Origin: an uncultured Bacteroidota bacterium
GTDB taxonomy: Bacteria; Bacteroidota; Bacteroidia; Bacteroidales; UBA12077
NCBI GenBank assembly: GCA_913055635.1
Contig: CAJXLK010000029.1
Coordinates: 1-56,999 of the forward strand
DNA length: 56,999 nucleotides
Reading direction: 5' to 3'
Below are positions 43,448 to 52,796 of the stretch, piece after piece. Made by a program: the position numbers and the translations under genes. Position 1 is the stretch's first letter. Each line of letters starts with the position of its first letter. The notes under the pieces were generated by a model. The model was not told the origin of the DNA and ran no database searches. It saw only the letters and a list, made by a program, of their open reading frames with translations.

Positions 43448-44813
43448 AATCAAGCTTGTTCTGCAAAGAGAATATCTTACCCGGGTCAGGAAGAAAACCT
43501 TCATTGTGATGACGATTCTGGGGCCCCTCCTGTTTGGAGCCATCCTGATTGCCCCGGCCTGGCTTGCAGGCCTGGAAAGCACCCAAACCAAGAACATTGC
43601 CGTCATCGACAGTTCCCACATATTCATCAATAAGCTGCCGGAGACCGAAACCATTCAGTTCACCTACCTTGAGAACAAGGATGTGGAGAACATGCGCAAG
43701 CGGTTTGAGCGCACCAACTATTACGGGGTGCTCTACATCACCCACCTGGTCGCCAACACCAAAAGCTCGGTGGTTTTTTATTCGGATCAGCAGCCTTCTT
43801 TGTCGGTCAAGAGCCATATCTCCTCGTCCATTGAAAAAATCATAGAGCAACGCAAACTGCGGGCAGCGGGGATCGATGAGAACATCCTTCAATCGGTGCG
43901 CACCTCCATCAATATGCGCACCATTCAATGGACCGAGGAAGGCAAGGAGAAGGAAAGCTCAACGGAACTGGCAATGATAGTCGGCTATATCGGGGGGTTT
44001 CTGATTTATTTCTTCATCTTCCTGTTTGGGGCCCAGGTGATGCGGGGAGTCATCGAAGAAAAGACCAACCGGATTGTAGAGATCATCATCTCATCGGTAA
44101 AACCTTTTCAGCTGATGATGGGCAAAATCATTGGCATAGGGTTGGTAGGCCTTACCCAGTTCGGTTTGTGGGTGGTACTGACCCTGACGATCATCACCGG
44201 TGCCCAATCCATGCTTGCTCCTGAATTGGGGACACCTTCGGCTCAGCAAGTGAGCCCTTCCAGCATCATGGAAAAACAAGGCGACACGCAAAATTATGCC
44301 GCCCCATTTCAACCCCCGGCCCCAACCCAGAGCGAACAGGACGGCGATAACCTGCAAGTGAAACATCTTTTCAGGGCCCTGGAAGACATCAATTTTGGGG
44401 TGATTATCGGAACTTTCATCTTTTTCTTCCTGGGCGGTTATCTGTTGTATGGCTCCCTGTTTGCAGCAGTGGGCTCGGCAGTCGACAATGAAACCGATAC
44501 CCAGCAATTCATGCTGCCCATCACCATCCCCCTGATCCTGGCCATTATTGTCCTGGTCAGCGGCATCTCCAATCCCCAGGGCAGCATCGCATTCTGGTTC
44601 TCCATTATCCCATTCACCTCCCCCATCGTCATGATGGCCCGCCTGCCTTTTGGAGTGCCCGAATGGCAGGTGCTGCTGTCTATGGCCCTGCTGATCCTTA
44701 CTTTCATAGGAACAACCTGGCTTTCAGGAAAAATATACCGAACCGGTATCCTGATGTATGGCAAGAAAGTAAACTACCGGGAGTTGTGGAAATGGATCAG
44801 GTACCGCAATTGA
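43440..44813 (+). CDS. ABC transporter permease, NatB-like
   Basis: A 458-residue inner-membrane permease of the ABC-2 type. The N-terminus KLVLQREYLTRVRKKTFIVMTILGPLLFG is typical: a cytoplasmic amphipathic helix, then TM1. A large extracytoplasmic domain (about 40-175) follows, then five C-terminal helices (IVGYIGGFLIYFFIFLFGAQ, LMMGKIIGIGLVGLTQFGLW and others). A Pro/Gln-rich loop of about 60 residues is inserted between helices. The ATG at 43440 (MNKIKLV) is used, overlapping the ATPase gene by 8 bases. It forms an exporter with that ATPase. Confidence 0.92.
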   Translation: MNKIKLVLQREYLTRVRKKTFIVMTILGPLLFGAILIAPAWLAGLESTQTKNIAVIDSSHIFINKLPETETIQFTYLENKDVENMRKRFERTNYYGVLYITHLVANTKSSVVFYSDQQPSLSVKSHISSSIEKIIEQRKLRAAGIDENILQSVRTSINMRTIQWTEEGKEKESSTELAMIVGYIGGFLIYFFIFLFGAQVMRGVIEEKTNRIVEIIISSVKPFQLMMGKIIGIGLVGLTQFGLWVVLTLTIITGAQSMLAPELGTPSAQQVSPSSIMEKQGDTQNYAAPFQPPAPTQSEQDGDNLQVKHLFRALEDINFGVIIGTFIFFFLGGYLLYGSLFAAVGSAVDNETDTQQFMLPITIPLILAIIVLVSGISNPQGSIAFWFSIIPFTSPIVMMARLPFGVPEWQVLLSMALLILTFIGTTWLSGKIYRTGILMYGKKVNYRELWKWIRYRN

Positions 44814-44902
44814 CACAGCTGGCATCACAAACGAGCATGAAATAAACGTTGGGCAGATTCATAACCCCTCGAATGCCATCAGTCCGCTGGCCGAAATGCC
44901 TT

Positions 44903-45169
44903 CTAATGCAGAATGCTTTGCTTGCCCGAGGTGTGGGTGTACTTTTTGATCACAAATCGCGGTACCGGATCATAACCATGGGTGCCCCAGGGATGACACC
45001 GCGAGAGCCGGTTCATGGATAAACGGAACCCCCGCCCTCCCCCATGTTTTCGTACCGCTTCTACCATGTACTGCGAACAGGTCGGTACATGCCGGCAAGA
45101 CGCCGGTGTGAGCGGGGAAATAATATACCGGTAAATCGATACCAGCAACAATAAGAAATACTTCAGCAT
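44903..45169 (-). CDS. yidD: Membrane protein insertion efficiency factor YidD
   Basis: A small protein of 88 residues from the ATG at 45169 (96 from 45193). It contains IYRYIISPLTPASCRHVPTCSQYMVEAVRKHGG and RLSRCHPWGTHGYDPVP, the diagnostic YidD sequences with three conserved Cys. YidD associates with the inner membrane and aids YidC-dependent insertion of membrane proteins; yidC, rnpA and rpmH are not in this window, unlike the usual cluster. The C-terminal tail (FVIKKYTHTSGKQSILH) is slightly longer than usual. Confidence 0.93.
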   Translation of the reverse strand: MLKYFLLLLVSIYRYIISPLTPASCRHVPTCSQYMVEAVRKHGGGRGFRLSMNRLSRCHPWGTHGYDPVPRFVIKKYTHTSGKQSILH

Positions 45170-45315
45170 TTTTTTGAGCCCTTGTAAAATCATCCCGTCC
45201 TCATTCTTTTAGATTGGAGTTTGTTAAAGCTTCATCAATCAAATCAACAATTTTTTATCACAGAGGTTCACAGCGTTAAAAAGCTCAAAGTTGGCCAATT
45301 ATTTGGATAACGGAT

Positions 45316-45419
45316 CCAAATTCCACTTATTTTAATAAGGCAACAATGACCCTTCAACCTATTATCCAATTTCAAAAATTGGTGATTGGCCAAATTCCAC
45401 TTATTTTAATAAGGCAACA
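45316..45419. repeat. 30-bp perfect direct repeat with internal hairpin
   Basis: Copies at 45316-45345 and 45390-45419 are identical, with starts 74 bases apart. Each contains CTTATT-TT-AATAAG, a near-perfect palindrome. The second copy overlaps the stop codon (45406-45408) and last codons of the outer-membrane protein gene; the first lies in the gap downstream of it. Confidence 0.9.
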
Positions 45420-46089
45420 GGGGCTCATCGGTTAATCCCCGTTCCAGACCCTCCAACCTCCAAAGCTGAAAAACCATCCCCACCTCTACAGATAAAGCTT
45501 TCATGTTCGTTGGGGTCTTCACATGAAATCCTATATTGAAGGCATCATCCACATAGAGCTGTTCGGGATTCAGATGCTGATAATTATATCCGATACTGGC
45601 ATTCAGACAAATGGCCTCGGTGACAAAAAACTTATAGCCGGCTCCAAAATTAAAAAACATTCCTTGCTCAAAGCCTTCTCCCAAATTAAACGCATGGCCC
45701 AGGTCTGCAAATACATAGGCCGTGTTGCGGGCATCGTTCAGATATCCCCTGAAATCGGCAAAAACCGGGAAAACACTGTGGGAAGGTTCCTGATAACCAT
45801 CCAGACCCACACCAATCCCTGCCGAGATCCTGGGGGTGAAAAAATAGCCAAAAACGGTGCTTATCCGATAACCGTGCCCCTCATTGACTTCAAAGGCACC
45901 ATCCCTGGAAATATTGCCCACTCCCGGCAAGTACCCCACTTCCGTTATATTAAATAGTCCCTGGTTTTTCCGGGGAAGCACTTCCACATCCTGAGCCAAA
46001 CCTAAACAACTTAAAAGGAGCCCCACGATCAGGGCCAGCAAAAATTTCAAACCTTTATTTTTTATCAGCCAGCAATTAAACACCTTCAT
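45406..46089 (-). CDS. Putative outer-membrane beta-barrel protein
   Basis: A 227-residue exported protein. The signal peptide is LKFLLALIVGLLLSCLGLAQ (after a 14-residue charged start, MKVFNCWLIKNKGL; a later start is possible). Strand-like alternation follows (GYRISTVFGYFFTPRISAGIGVGLDGY, NTAYVFADLGHAFNLG, FFNFGAGYKFFVTEAICLNASIGYNYQ), typical of small 8-strand OmpA/porin-like barrels in this phylum. No family name can be given. The stop codon lies inside a 30-bp direct repeat, so its 3' end may have been copied. Confidence 0.75.
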   Translation of the reverse strand: MKVFNCWLIKNKGLKFLLALIVGLLLSCLGLAQDVEVLPRKNQGLFNITEVGYLPGVGNISRDGAFEVNEGHGYRISTVFGYFFTPRISAGIGVGLDGYQEPSHSVFPVFADFRGYLNDARNTAYVFADLGHAFNLGEGFEQGMFFNFGAGYKFFVTEAICLNASIGYNYQHLNPEQLYVDDAFNIGFHVKTPTNMKALSVEVGMVFQLWRLEGLERGLTDEPLLPY

Positions 46090-46174
46090 GGGATAGCCGC
46101 TTTTTTTCCTGCATATTTTGTACCTTTATAAACTGTAGGTCATTTTATGGTACAACGCATCAAAATCCATTTTC

Positions 46175-46588
46175 ATGCGCATGGTTTACAAAATTGCCGC
46201 ATATCTGCTGGTCCTGCTGGGTATCGTTCATCTGGCCCTGACCCCTGTTTTCTTCCGTCAGGTTGGCTTAGATGTGCTATGGTTTGCCGGAATGGGCATG
46301 GGCATTATTTTTCTGGGGAACCTAAACCTGGTGGTTTTGCTCGCCCACAGAACGGCTTTCTACTTAATGGCCATCACTTCCAATATCATGGCCCTGTTGC
46401 TGATGGGCCTGATCCTTTCGATGAACCCTGCAATGCAGGCCTATATCGGGCTGGGGCTGCTTTTACTGATTAGCGTCACCTCCATATGGCAATACATCAA
46501 GCTCCTTAAGGAAGCCCTCCGTCAAAGTCAAAACACCAGGAATGATCCACCACCGGATAACAATTTGACCTCTAACTACCAGGGATGA
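46175..46588 (+). CDS. Small four-helix membrane protein of unknown function
   Basis: A 137-residue protein with four hydrophobic helices (about 5-24, 33-53, 60-82, 86-104), followed by a hydrophilic tail (SQNTRNDPPPDNNLTSNYQG). No catalytic motif or familiar domain is seen. Starts at 46175 and 46181 (third residue) are both possible. It is divergent from the barrel-protein gene and sits before the antiporter gene, 245 bases away. Confidence 0.65.
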   Translation: MRMVYKIAAYLLVLLGIVHLALTPVFFRQVGLDVLWFAGMGMGIIFLGNLNLVVLLAHRTAFYLMAITSNIMALLLMGLILSMNPAMQAYIGLGLLLLISVTSIWQYIKLLKEALRQSQNTRNDPPPDNNLTSNYQG

Positions 46589-46805
46589 GGGTTACTGAAT
46601 AAAAAGGGGATATGAATCTTTTGCCATTTGACTTTTGGTCATCATCCATAACTTAGGTGGAGGAAGGGGCCGTTTGCTTTTAAATTTTCCAGATCACCGG
46701 TATATAGACGTTCCGTTTAATCAGCGGGTTTGTTCAAAGCAAAACTGTTATAGAGAAGGTCCTGTTGATTCGACGGTGAATGCATTCAAACCGCCATGGA
46801 TTTGC

Positions 46806-46813
46806 TATCTTTG
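46806..46813 (+). promoter_or_regulatory. Candidate -7 element for the Ca/Na antiporter gene
   Basis: TATCTTTG, 20 bases before the ATG at 46834. The earlier in-frame start at 46780 would lie upstream of it, which supports the shorter protein. Confidence 0.5.
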
Positions 46814-46833
46814 GCGCAGACAAAAAGGGTGAT

Positions 46834-47769
46834 ATGGAAATACTGATCAATGTAGGTATCTTTTTGGCAAGTGTACTGGCCCTGGCCAAAGGCTCATCTA
46901 TTTTTGTTGATTCGGCGGTCAAAATAGCCCGGTGGCTAAAAATTCCCACTTTGGTGATCGGCCTGACGGTGGTGGCATTTGGGACTTCGGCCCCTGAATT
47001 CGGGGTAACATTGCTCTCGGCAGCACAGGGGATGGGTGACATTTCGGTGGGCAACATCATTGGATCCAACATCTTCAACCTTGGCTTTATCCTTGGGGGC
47101 ACGGCCATGATCAGAAACCTTCAAACCGACCGGAAGCTTGTTTTCCGCGATGGTGCTTTTCTTTTGGGCGGAACGGTGCTGCTAACCCTTTTGATATGGG
47201 ATCTGTCGATCAGCATTATTGGGGGAGTGGTGTTATTCAGCCTGCTGATCGGGTATATCGTCTTCCTGCTCTTCCAGAAGGAAGACAAGTCAGTGGATGT
47301 TCCAGAAACCCGGGAAAAGGTGCACTGGTATGACGGGATATTTTTTGTCCTGGGCCTGGCCATGGTGGTAGGGGGCGCCCACTTTTTGGTGAATTCATCA
47401 GTCACCCTGGCCCGCATTATTGGTATTTCCGAGTGGGTGATCGCCGTAACCATTGTAGCTTTCGGCACTTCGGCTCCTGAAATGGCCACTTCCATTGCAG
47501 CCTCAATGAAGGGCCACTATGGCATATCGGCCGGCAACCTGATCGGCAGCGACATCTTCAACATTTTTGGGGTGTTGGGTTTGACCGCCATGATGAATGA
47601 TCTGACGGTTGAATCAGGTGCCCGTTCCAATCTGGTGGTATTGATTGGAATGGTCTTATTGGTGATTTTCTTCATGCGCTCGGGCTGGAAAATATCGAGG
47701 TGGGAAGGGGCTATTCTGATCCTGATCGGGCTGCTGCGGTGGTTTTATAGCTTTTACCTGGGCCACTGA
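46834..47769 (+). CDS. Calcium/sodium antiporter (CaCA family, YrbG-like)
   Basis: A 311-residue membrane exchanger with about ten helices and the two inverted alpha repeats: GTSAPEFGVTLLSAAQG with GNIIGSNIFNLGFILGG, and GTSAPEMATSIAASMKG with GNLIGSDIFNIFGVLG. These hold the ion-coordinating Glu and Asn/Asp residues. It moves Ca2+ or another cation against Na+ across the inner membrane. The ATG at 46834 (MEILINVGIFLASVLAL) follows a -7 element. Its last 16 bases overlap the 3' end of the convergent TIGR02757 gene. Confidence 0.95.
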   Translation: MEILINVGIFLASVLALAKGSSIFVDSAVKIARWLKIPTLVIGLTVVAFGTSAPEFGVTLLSAAQGMGDISVGNIIGSNIFNLGFILGGTAMIRNLQTDRKLVFRDGAFLLGGTVLLTLLIWDLSISIIGGVVLFSLLIGYIVFLLFQKEDKSVDVPETREKVHWYDGIFFVLGLAMVVGGAHFLVNSSVTLARIIGISEWVIAVTIVAFGTSAPEMATSIAASMKGHYGISAGNLIGSDIFNIFGVLGLTAMMNDLTVESGARSNLVVLIGMVLLVIFFMRSGWKISRWEGAILILIGLLRWFYSFYLGH

Positions 47770-48566
47770 TGCCCGTGTTCAAATACGCCCATCCCAAACA
47801 AGGCATAATCATATTTAACGGGGTCCTGCGGATCCATTTCCCGCAGCCGTGCAGTGAGTTCCTCGACCGCCTGCCAGTCGTTCTGCTTGCGGGTGAGTAA
47901 ACCCAATGCCCGGGCTACCTTACCCGAATGCACATCCAGGGGCATATACAGATGCCGGGGGCTGATCTGCCGCCACAGGCCAAAATCAATGCCAGCCGGG
48001 TCAGGACGAACCATCCACCGCAAAAACATATTCAATCGCTTGGCCGTCGACTTTTTCCGGATATCGGCCACGTGCTTGCGTGTGCGCTCTGGATGCGGTA
48101 TCTCAAAAAACACCTCATGGAAGGCCCTTAATGCAGGACGTAAATCCAAATGTTCAAGATAATATTTTTCAAAAAGACTTCTTAACCCTCCATGATGGCG
48201 ATAAATGTTCTTCAATGAACGAAGAAAGAAAATGCAGTCCTCCCCGTTGAAAGTACGATGCTTAAATACCCGAAAGTCTTCAAGATCATCCCGGCCCGCC
48301 TGCATAACAAATTCATAGGGACTATGATGCATATACCCCAGCAAATTGTTCATATTGGAGATGATGGTCTTGCGCTGGCCCCATGCAATGGTGGCGGCCA
48401 AAAAACCAGCAATCTCAATGTCTTCAGGGTCATCAAACATCCGGGGTATCTGAATGGGATCCTCCTCAATGAAGGATTCATGATGGTATTGATGATACTT
48501 CTCTTCCAGCAATGCCTTCAATTCGCCGTCGGGATGTTCCTGGGGGTTCATGAATGGTCTGATCAT
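47754..48566 (-). CDS. TIGR02757 family protein
   Basis: A 270-residue protein of the TIGR02757 family, widespread in Bacteroidota and of unknown function. Recognisable blocks are DPIQIPRMF, EIAGFLAATIAWGQRKTIISN, SPYEFV, FKHRTFNGED, KRLNMFLRWMVR and PLDVHSGKVARALGLLTRKQNDW. The last two resemble the helix-hairpin-helix core of DNA glycosylases, so a DNA-binding or repair role is conceivable. It lies downstream of lolD on the same strand (51 bases) and is convergent with the antiporter gene (16-base overlap). Confidence 0.88.
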   Translation of the reverse strand: MIRPFMNPQEHPDGELKALLEEKYHQYHHESFIEEDPIQIPRMFDDPEDIEIAGFLAATIAWGQRKTIISNMNNLLGYMHHSPYEFVMQAGRDDLEDFRVFKHRTFNGEDCIFFLRSLKNIYRHHGGLRSLFEKYYLEHLDLRPALRAFHEVFFEIPHPERTRKHVADIRKKSTAKRLNMFLRWMVRPDPAGIDFGLWRQISPRHLYMPLDVHSGKVARALGLLTRKQNDWQAVEELTARLREMDPQDPVKYDYALFGMGVFEHGHQWPR

Positions 48567-48617
48567 GGAGGTTTTGTCACAAAAGGCTTATTCTTATGCC
48601 GGGGGTATTAAAATGGC

Positions 48618-49283
48618 CTATAAGGAATCATTCCGGGTGATGACTCCGTCGCGCAATTCCATCTTGCGATCGGCTTTGCCTGCCAGCTCATGGTCATGGG
48701 TTACGATCACAATCGAGGGATTATAACGCTCCCGGAGGGAGAAAAATAAATTATGCAGCTCTTCCTTGTTTTGGGTGTCCAAATTCCCGGAGGGTTCATC
48801 GGCCAGAATAATAGTGGGGTCGTTAATCAGAGCCCTTGCCACGGCCACTCGCTGCAGTTCACCCCCGGAAAGCTCACTGGGTTTATGTTCCAGGCGGTCC
48901 CCCATTTTGAGAAAATCCAAAATTTCCCGGGCCTTCCCTTCTGCCTTCGATCGGGATACTTTGGCAATGTAAGCCGGAATACAAACATTTTCCAGGGCCG
49001 TAAATTCCGGCAGCAAATGGTGAAACTGGAAAACAAAACCAATCTGACGGTTGCGGAATTCTGCAATGTGCTTCTCTTTCCAGGCATTGACATCCTGCCC
49101 GTCATAAATCACCGAACCCGACGTCGGCCGGCTCAATGTGCCCAAAATTTGAAGAAGTGTGGTCTTGCCCGCTCCACTGGGCCCTACGATGGAAACAATC
49201 TCTCCTGTATCAATCTGAAAATCAATTTCCCGTAAAACGGTTAAATCCCCGAACGATTTATTGATGTGAACCGCCTTGATCAT
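48618..49283 (-). CDS. lolD: LolD-like ABC transporter ATPase
   Basis: A 221-residue ATPase of the LolD/MacB/FtsE group. Walker A is [15 protein letters not shown]-loop [19 protein letters not shown], signature [16 protein letters not shown], Walker [14 protein letters not shown], and H-loop VIVTHDHEL. In Gram-negative bacteria LolD powers release of lipoproteins with LolC/E. No LolC/E permease is adjacent, and the only FtsX-type permease without ATPase in the window is at 33766-35157. The assignment as LolD rather than another member of the group is by similarity only. Confidence 0.85.
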   Translation of the reverse strand: MIKAVHINKSFGDLTVLREIDFQIDTGEIVSIVGPSGAGKTTLLQILGTLSRPTSGSVIYDGQDVNAWKEKHIAEFRNRQIGFVFQFHHLLPEFTALENVCIPAYIAKVSRSKAEGKAREILDFLKMGDRLEHKPSELSGGELQRVAVARALINDPTIILADEPSGNLDTQNKEELHNLFFSLRERYNPSIVIVTHDHELAGKADRKMELRDGVITRNDSL

Positions 49284-49350
49284 ATCCTGGCTTTTTATTC
49301 GGTATTTAAAACCTTAAAAATAATAAAGATTCCTTCCTTTTGGCCCCCTT

Positions 49351-51831
49351 TTATCCCGAATTTTTTAAAAGGTACTTGTAATCCAGGTAATAGGAAACTT
49401 TAATCGAAATGCTGTTATCGATCTGATCGGAGTTTAAGGTGTGCTTTAAATTTTCCATAAAATCGGAGAAATCATTATCTTCCACTACATGATCCTGGTA
49501 GATGTTGTTTTTCCACACCACGTTCAGGAAACTGCCGGGTGCAAAGTTCCAGGAATATTTGAGATCAACATTGAATACGTTGAAATTAAAATCTTCATTT
49601 TCATCATAACCCGAATATCGCTGCAGGTTGCCGTTTTCCTTGAGGTTGTAGAAACGGTCATAATCGATTTTTGACCAGTAATGGCGCATATTCAGGGTGA
49701 GCCAGCTCTTATTATCAAATACATAAGATCCGGAAATGCTGTTGGTATAAGTTTGCTTATCCCGCCGGCCAAAAACAATGGTATCTTGTTGGGGATAAAA
49801 ATCGGTAACATAACCTTTTTCTTTGTTACTGGCCTGATATTGAAAACGGTAACTGAACAACGCCTTATGATTGATGCGTATACGTGGGCCGAGTTGATAA
49901 CTATAGCTTGCGCCATGGCCTTTCCCAATGGAGGCCCGGGCATCGAAAGCCAGGATCTTCCTGTAGTCGGTTGACAACCAGGTATTGATATAATAAGATC
50001 GGGGGCGGTTGAAAACCCATCCCTCTACCCGGGGCTCAAAATAATCCTTTCGCTCGAGCGGTCTGAAATTGGACCACAACCCCAGAGACAAATAATTCTT
50101 CAGGGTGGCCCGCCCGCTTAATTGCAGGTCGAGGCTGGTAAAAGCCCGGGGCTCATATAAACTGGTATAATCCACCTCCAGGTTCGTACGCCAATTCTGG
50201 AAATGTCCCCGGGGCTCATATTCCCCATAACGCAAATCGAGGCTGTGACGCAATTCATTATTTTTCCGCAGATACCCCATCGCATTGTGTTCGTACTGAT
50301 CGCTCATCAAACGAAACCGGTAATGATAGCGAAAGTTGCCACTGACCTTGCCGATGCGCGCATCCATAAAAGTCCCGTCAATCACTTCATCAACTCCTGA
50401 TGAACGACGCATACTGTAGGCAGCATTCCCCCATAGGGCATAATAATTGCCCGGGGCTGAAATTTTAAAAGCAGACCCCATCACATCTTCAACCCCCCCG
50501 GTAGAAGGTTCATAATAATTGGTATTGATCAGATTGAGGTAGGAATTCTGGCCAAAATTTTTGTCCACCACCATCATATTGTAATTGGTGAAAGGTTGGG
50601 TGCGGATTTGGCGCTTACCTTCATCCTCATCCTTAACCGTGGCATAGGTATTACCGGTAATGGCATTGAAAAAACCCAGGCCCAGTCCCCTTTGGTTGCG
50701 TCCGGAAATTTTAGTGGCATTGATCAGATTGGCTTCCTCGGGATTTCGAATGATCTGTTCGCCCGGTTTAAGCTTTTCATCCACCTGGTCATGCCGGGCC
50801 GGTTCTCCGCCTATGCGCCTGGAATAAAACAAACCGGCCTTATTGAACAACTCGGTGCCTTCGGTAAAAAAGGGCCTTTTCTCACTATACCGTACCTCAT
50901 AGGGGGATAGGTTGAGCACCGTGCGATCCGAGGGCTTCTGGCCAAAATCGGGTACCAAAATCATGTCAAGGGTAAAACTCTCATTGATGCCATATTTAAG
51001 GTCCATCCCGGCTGACCAGGAATAATCGGTGTGTTGCTTTTGGGGCATGAGATAGCCCGATACGTAGGGAAAAAGGGAAAGCCGGAAGGGGGCTTCAATG
51101 TTATGGATGTTGCGCAATTCACCATACTGGCTGCCTTTGTTATCCCGGGTGCGGTCCACAAAATTCCATGAAGAGATGGCCCTTTTCCGACGCACCTGTC
51201 GCCAAAAATTGATCCCCCAGGTTTGGACTTTTCCCTTAGGGAATCTCAAGGCATCATAAGGAATGCGCATTTCAACGACCCAACCTGAATCGTTCCGGGC
51301 CACAGCACTGCTCCAAACCGCATCCCACGCCCGGTCATGGCTGCGCGGGGATATCTTGATATCGCTCTGGACATTGGCGGCGGTGACTTCAAACTGAAAA
51401 ATATTTTTGCCATCATTATAAGGGTTTAACGTGACCCAGAACTTATCGGCATTGGCCCGGTGATCATCCCGCTTACTCAGCCCGTCCATGATCTTCTCCG
51501 GGCGATCCTTCATAAACGCTCCAAAATAAATGGCTTTGTTGTTATAAAGGGTTTTAACACAAGTCCTGAAGGCAGAACTATCACCAATCGAGGGGGAATA
51601 GGTCATAAAATTTTCAGCAGCAGGGGCCTCTTGCCAGGGGGCTTCATCCAGATGGCCATCCACCTGAAGCGGTTGATCTATACGAACCGCCCGCAATTCT
51701 TTCTTGGGACGGGCAGTAGAATCGGCCTGAAACCACTTCTTCTTTATCCCGGTATTTTCAGCATCAGAATGCCAGGTTCCAGCAATAAAAACAATGATTA
51801 CAAACAATCCGCTAATCAAAATCTTCTTCAT
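49351..51831 (-). CDS. CBM9-like/DUF5916 outer-membrane protein
   Basis: An 826-residue secreted protein. A signal peptide (about 1-24) is followed by a carbohydrate-binding-family-9-like beta sandwich (about 45-235: VRIDQPLQVDGHLDEAPWQEAP, WVTLNPYNDGKNIFQFEV, GWVVEMRIPYDALRFP). Then comes the DUF5916 region, which is rich in beta strands to the C-terminus (many aromatic-alternating segments such as FRYHYRFRLMS and SLDLQLSGRATL) and is probably an outer-membrane barrel. Function is unknown; the CBM9-like domain need not bind sugar. It is transcribed alone, in the gap between tatA and lolD. Confidence 0.9.
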   Translation of the reverse strand: MKKILISGLFVIIVFIAGTWHSDAENTGIKKKWFQADSTARPKKELRAVRIDQPLQVDGHLDEAPWQEAPAAENFMTYSPSIGDSSAFRTCVKTLYNNKAIYFGAFMKDRPEKIMDGLSKRDDHRANADKFWVTLNPYNDGKNIFQFEVTAANVQSDIKISPRSHDRAWDAVWSSAVARNDSGWVVEMRIPYDALRFPKGKVQTWGINFWRQVRRKRAISSWNFVDRTRDNKGSQYGELRNIHNIEAPFRLSLFPYVSGYLMPQKQHTDYSWSAGMDLKYGINESFTLDMILVPDFGQKPSDRTVLNLSPYEVRYSEKRPFFTEGTELFNKAGLFYSRRIGGEPARHDQVDEKLKPGEQIIRNPEEANLINATKISGRNQRGLGLGFFNAITGNTYATVKDEDEGKRQIRTQPFTNYNMMVVDKNFGQNSYLNLINTNYYEPSTGGVEDVMGSAFKISAPGNYYALWGNAAYSMRRSSGVDEVIDGTFMDARIGKVSGNFRYHYRFRLMSDQYEHNAMGYLRKNNELRHSLDLRYGEYEPRGHFQNWRTNLEVDYTSLYEPRAFTSLDLQLSGRATLKNYLSLGLWSNFRPLERKDYFEPRVEGWVFNRPRSYYINTWLSTDYRKILAFDARASIGKGHGASYSYQLGPRIRINHKALFSYRFQYQASNKEKGYVTDFYPQQDTIVFGRRDKQTYTNSISGSYVFDNKSWLTLNMRHYWSKIDYDRFYNLKENGNLQRYSGYDENEDFNFNVFNVDLKYSWNFAPGSFLNVVWKNNIYQDHVVEDNDFSDFMENLKHTLNSDQIDNSISIKVSYYLDYKYLLKNSG

Positions 51832-52094
51832 GGGAAAAGTCCTGTTTTATTTTCTGTTGAGGTTCTTATCCGAGGGTTGTTATCCGCTGGGGGCTGAAAG
51901 CCTGAGATGGGCAAATCCACCATCCCGCTGGAATGCCCCGAATGCCGGGAATGAGGACAAAGCCGGCTATACAGATAATAAGACCGCCAAAAACAAATGG
52001 GGTTTAATCGAAAAATGAAAACGTTTGATGATTTCGGAACTGGATTTGAAGAAACGGGAAACCTTAGGATGACTCGAAGGAGGAAAACGTCTGA

Positions 52095-52682
52095 TTATTT
52101 CGAGGCAGAGGAACCGGATGAGTCAGAACCTTGGGATGAGTCTTTCTTTGAACCCGAATCGGAAGAATCAGCATCCTGATCCAAAGATGCATCTGAATCG
52201 TTCAGGCCGTAAGGATCCTGATCAGGGGCATCCTGATCCGTTGATTCCTGCGAGGGGGATTGCTTCTCTGAAACCTGACCATCCATATCGCGAGGCCCTG
52301 TAGCCCCTTCACGACTCTGTTGATCACCCGTTTGATGCGCCTCCTTCCTTTTGTTGGGATCCTGTTGACCGGATTCATCCGAAGCCGGGGCGGAGGAGTG
52401 ATCTGATTCGCGAGCGTCCTCGTCGGTGGTGTTGAAAAAATCGTCGTCAAAACGGGTCTGCTCCTGGATATTTTCCTTAATGTCCTTGACATCCTTTTGA
52501 ATGTCCTGGGTATGCTCGTCAAATTCACTGCGGATATCCCGGGTGGCCCGTTTGAACTCGTTCATTCCTTTGCCAAGGCCCCGGGCAATCTCAGGCAACT
52601 TGTTGGCTCCGAACAGCAGCAAAACAACCAGTAAGATAATGAATATTTCAGAGCCGCTGATAAAAAGGGTAAGCGCATCCAT
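52095..52682 (-). CDS. tatA: Twin-arginine translocase TatA-type subunit with long acidic tail
   Basis: A 195-residue protein. Residues 1-70 are a TatA/TatB domain: a short periplasmic start, the hydrophobic helix IFIILLVVLLLFGANKLPEIARGLGKGM with the FG hinge, and an amphipathic helix. The remaining 125 residues are very acidic and Ser/Gln-rich (EDARESDHSSAP, QQDPNKRKEAHQ, SLDQDADSSDSGSKK) and probably disordered. TatA multimers form the Tat pore for folded proteins. tatC is not in the window. The tail is longer than in typical TatA. The gene follows secDF on the same strand, beyond a terminator. Confidence 0.9.
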   Translation of the reverse strand: MDALTLFISGSEIFIILLVVLLLFGANKLPEIARGLGKGMNEFKRATRDIRSEFDEHTQDIQKDVKDIKENIQEQTRFDDDFFNTTDEDARESDHSSAPASDESGQQDPNKRKEAHQTGDQQSREGATGPRDMDGQVSEKQSPSQESTDQDAPDQDPYGLNDSDASLDQDADSSDSGSKKDSSQGSDSSGSSASK

Positions 52683-52716
52683 AGTGAGCCTGCATTAATA
52701 ATGATTTTGTAGGATA

Positions 52717-52724
52717 CAAATATA
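52717..52724 (-). promoter_or_regulatory. Candidate -7 element for tatA
   Basis: TATATTTG on the minus strand fits TAnnTTTG, 35 bases upstream of the ATG at 52682, between the secDF terminator and tatA. Confidence 0.4.
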
Positions 52725-52739
52725 ACTCAAGAATCATTA

Positions 52740-52770
52740 TAAAAAAAGCCCTGAGTTGAATCAGGGCTTT
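52740..52770 (-). terminator. Rho-independent terminator of secDF
   Basis: A perfect 10-bp stem, AAAGCCCTGA (52770-52761 on the minus strand) with TCAGGGCTTT (52754-52745), loop TTCAAC, followed by a T run (minus strand). Confidence 0.92.
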
Positions 52771-52796
52771 ATAAAAGAATAATTATTCATTCAAAA

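Noticed and set aside
51997-52179. 60-codon acidic plus-strand frame
   Set aside because: Its second half is the complement of the Ser/Asp-rich tatA tail, and it has no other support.
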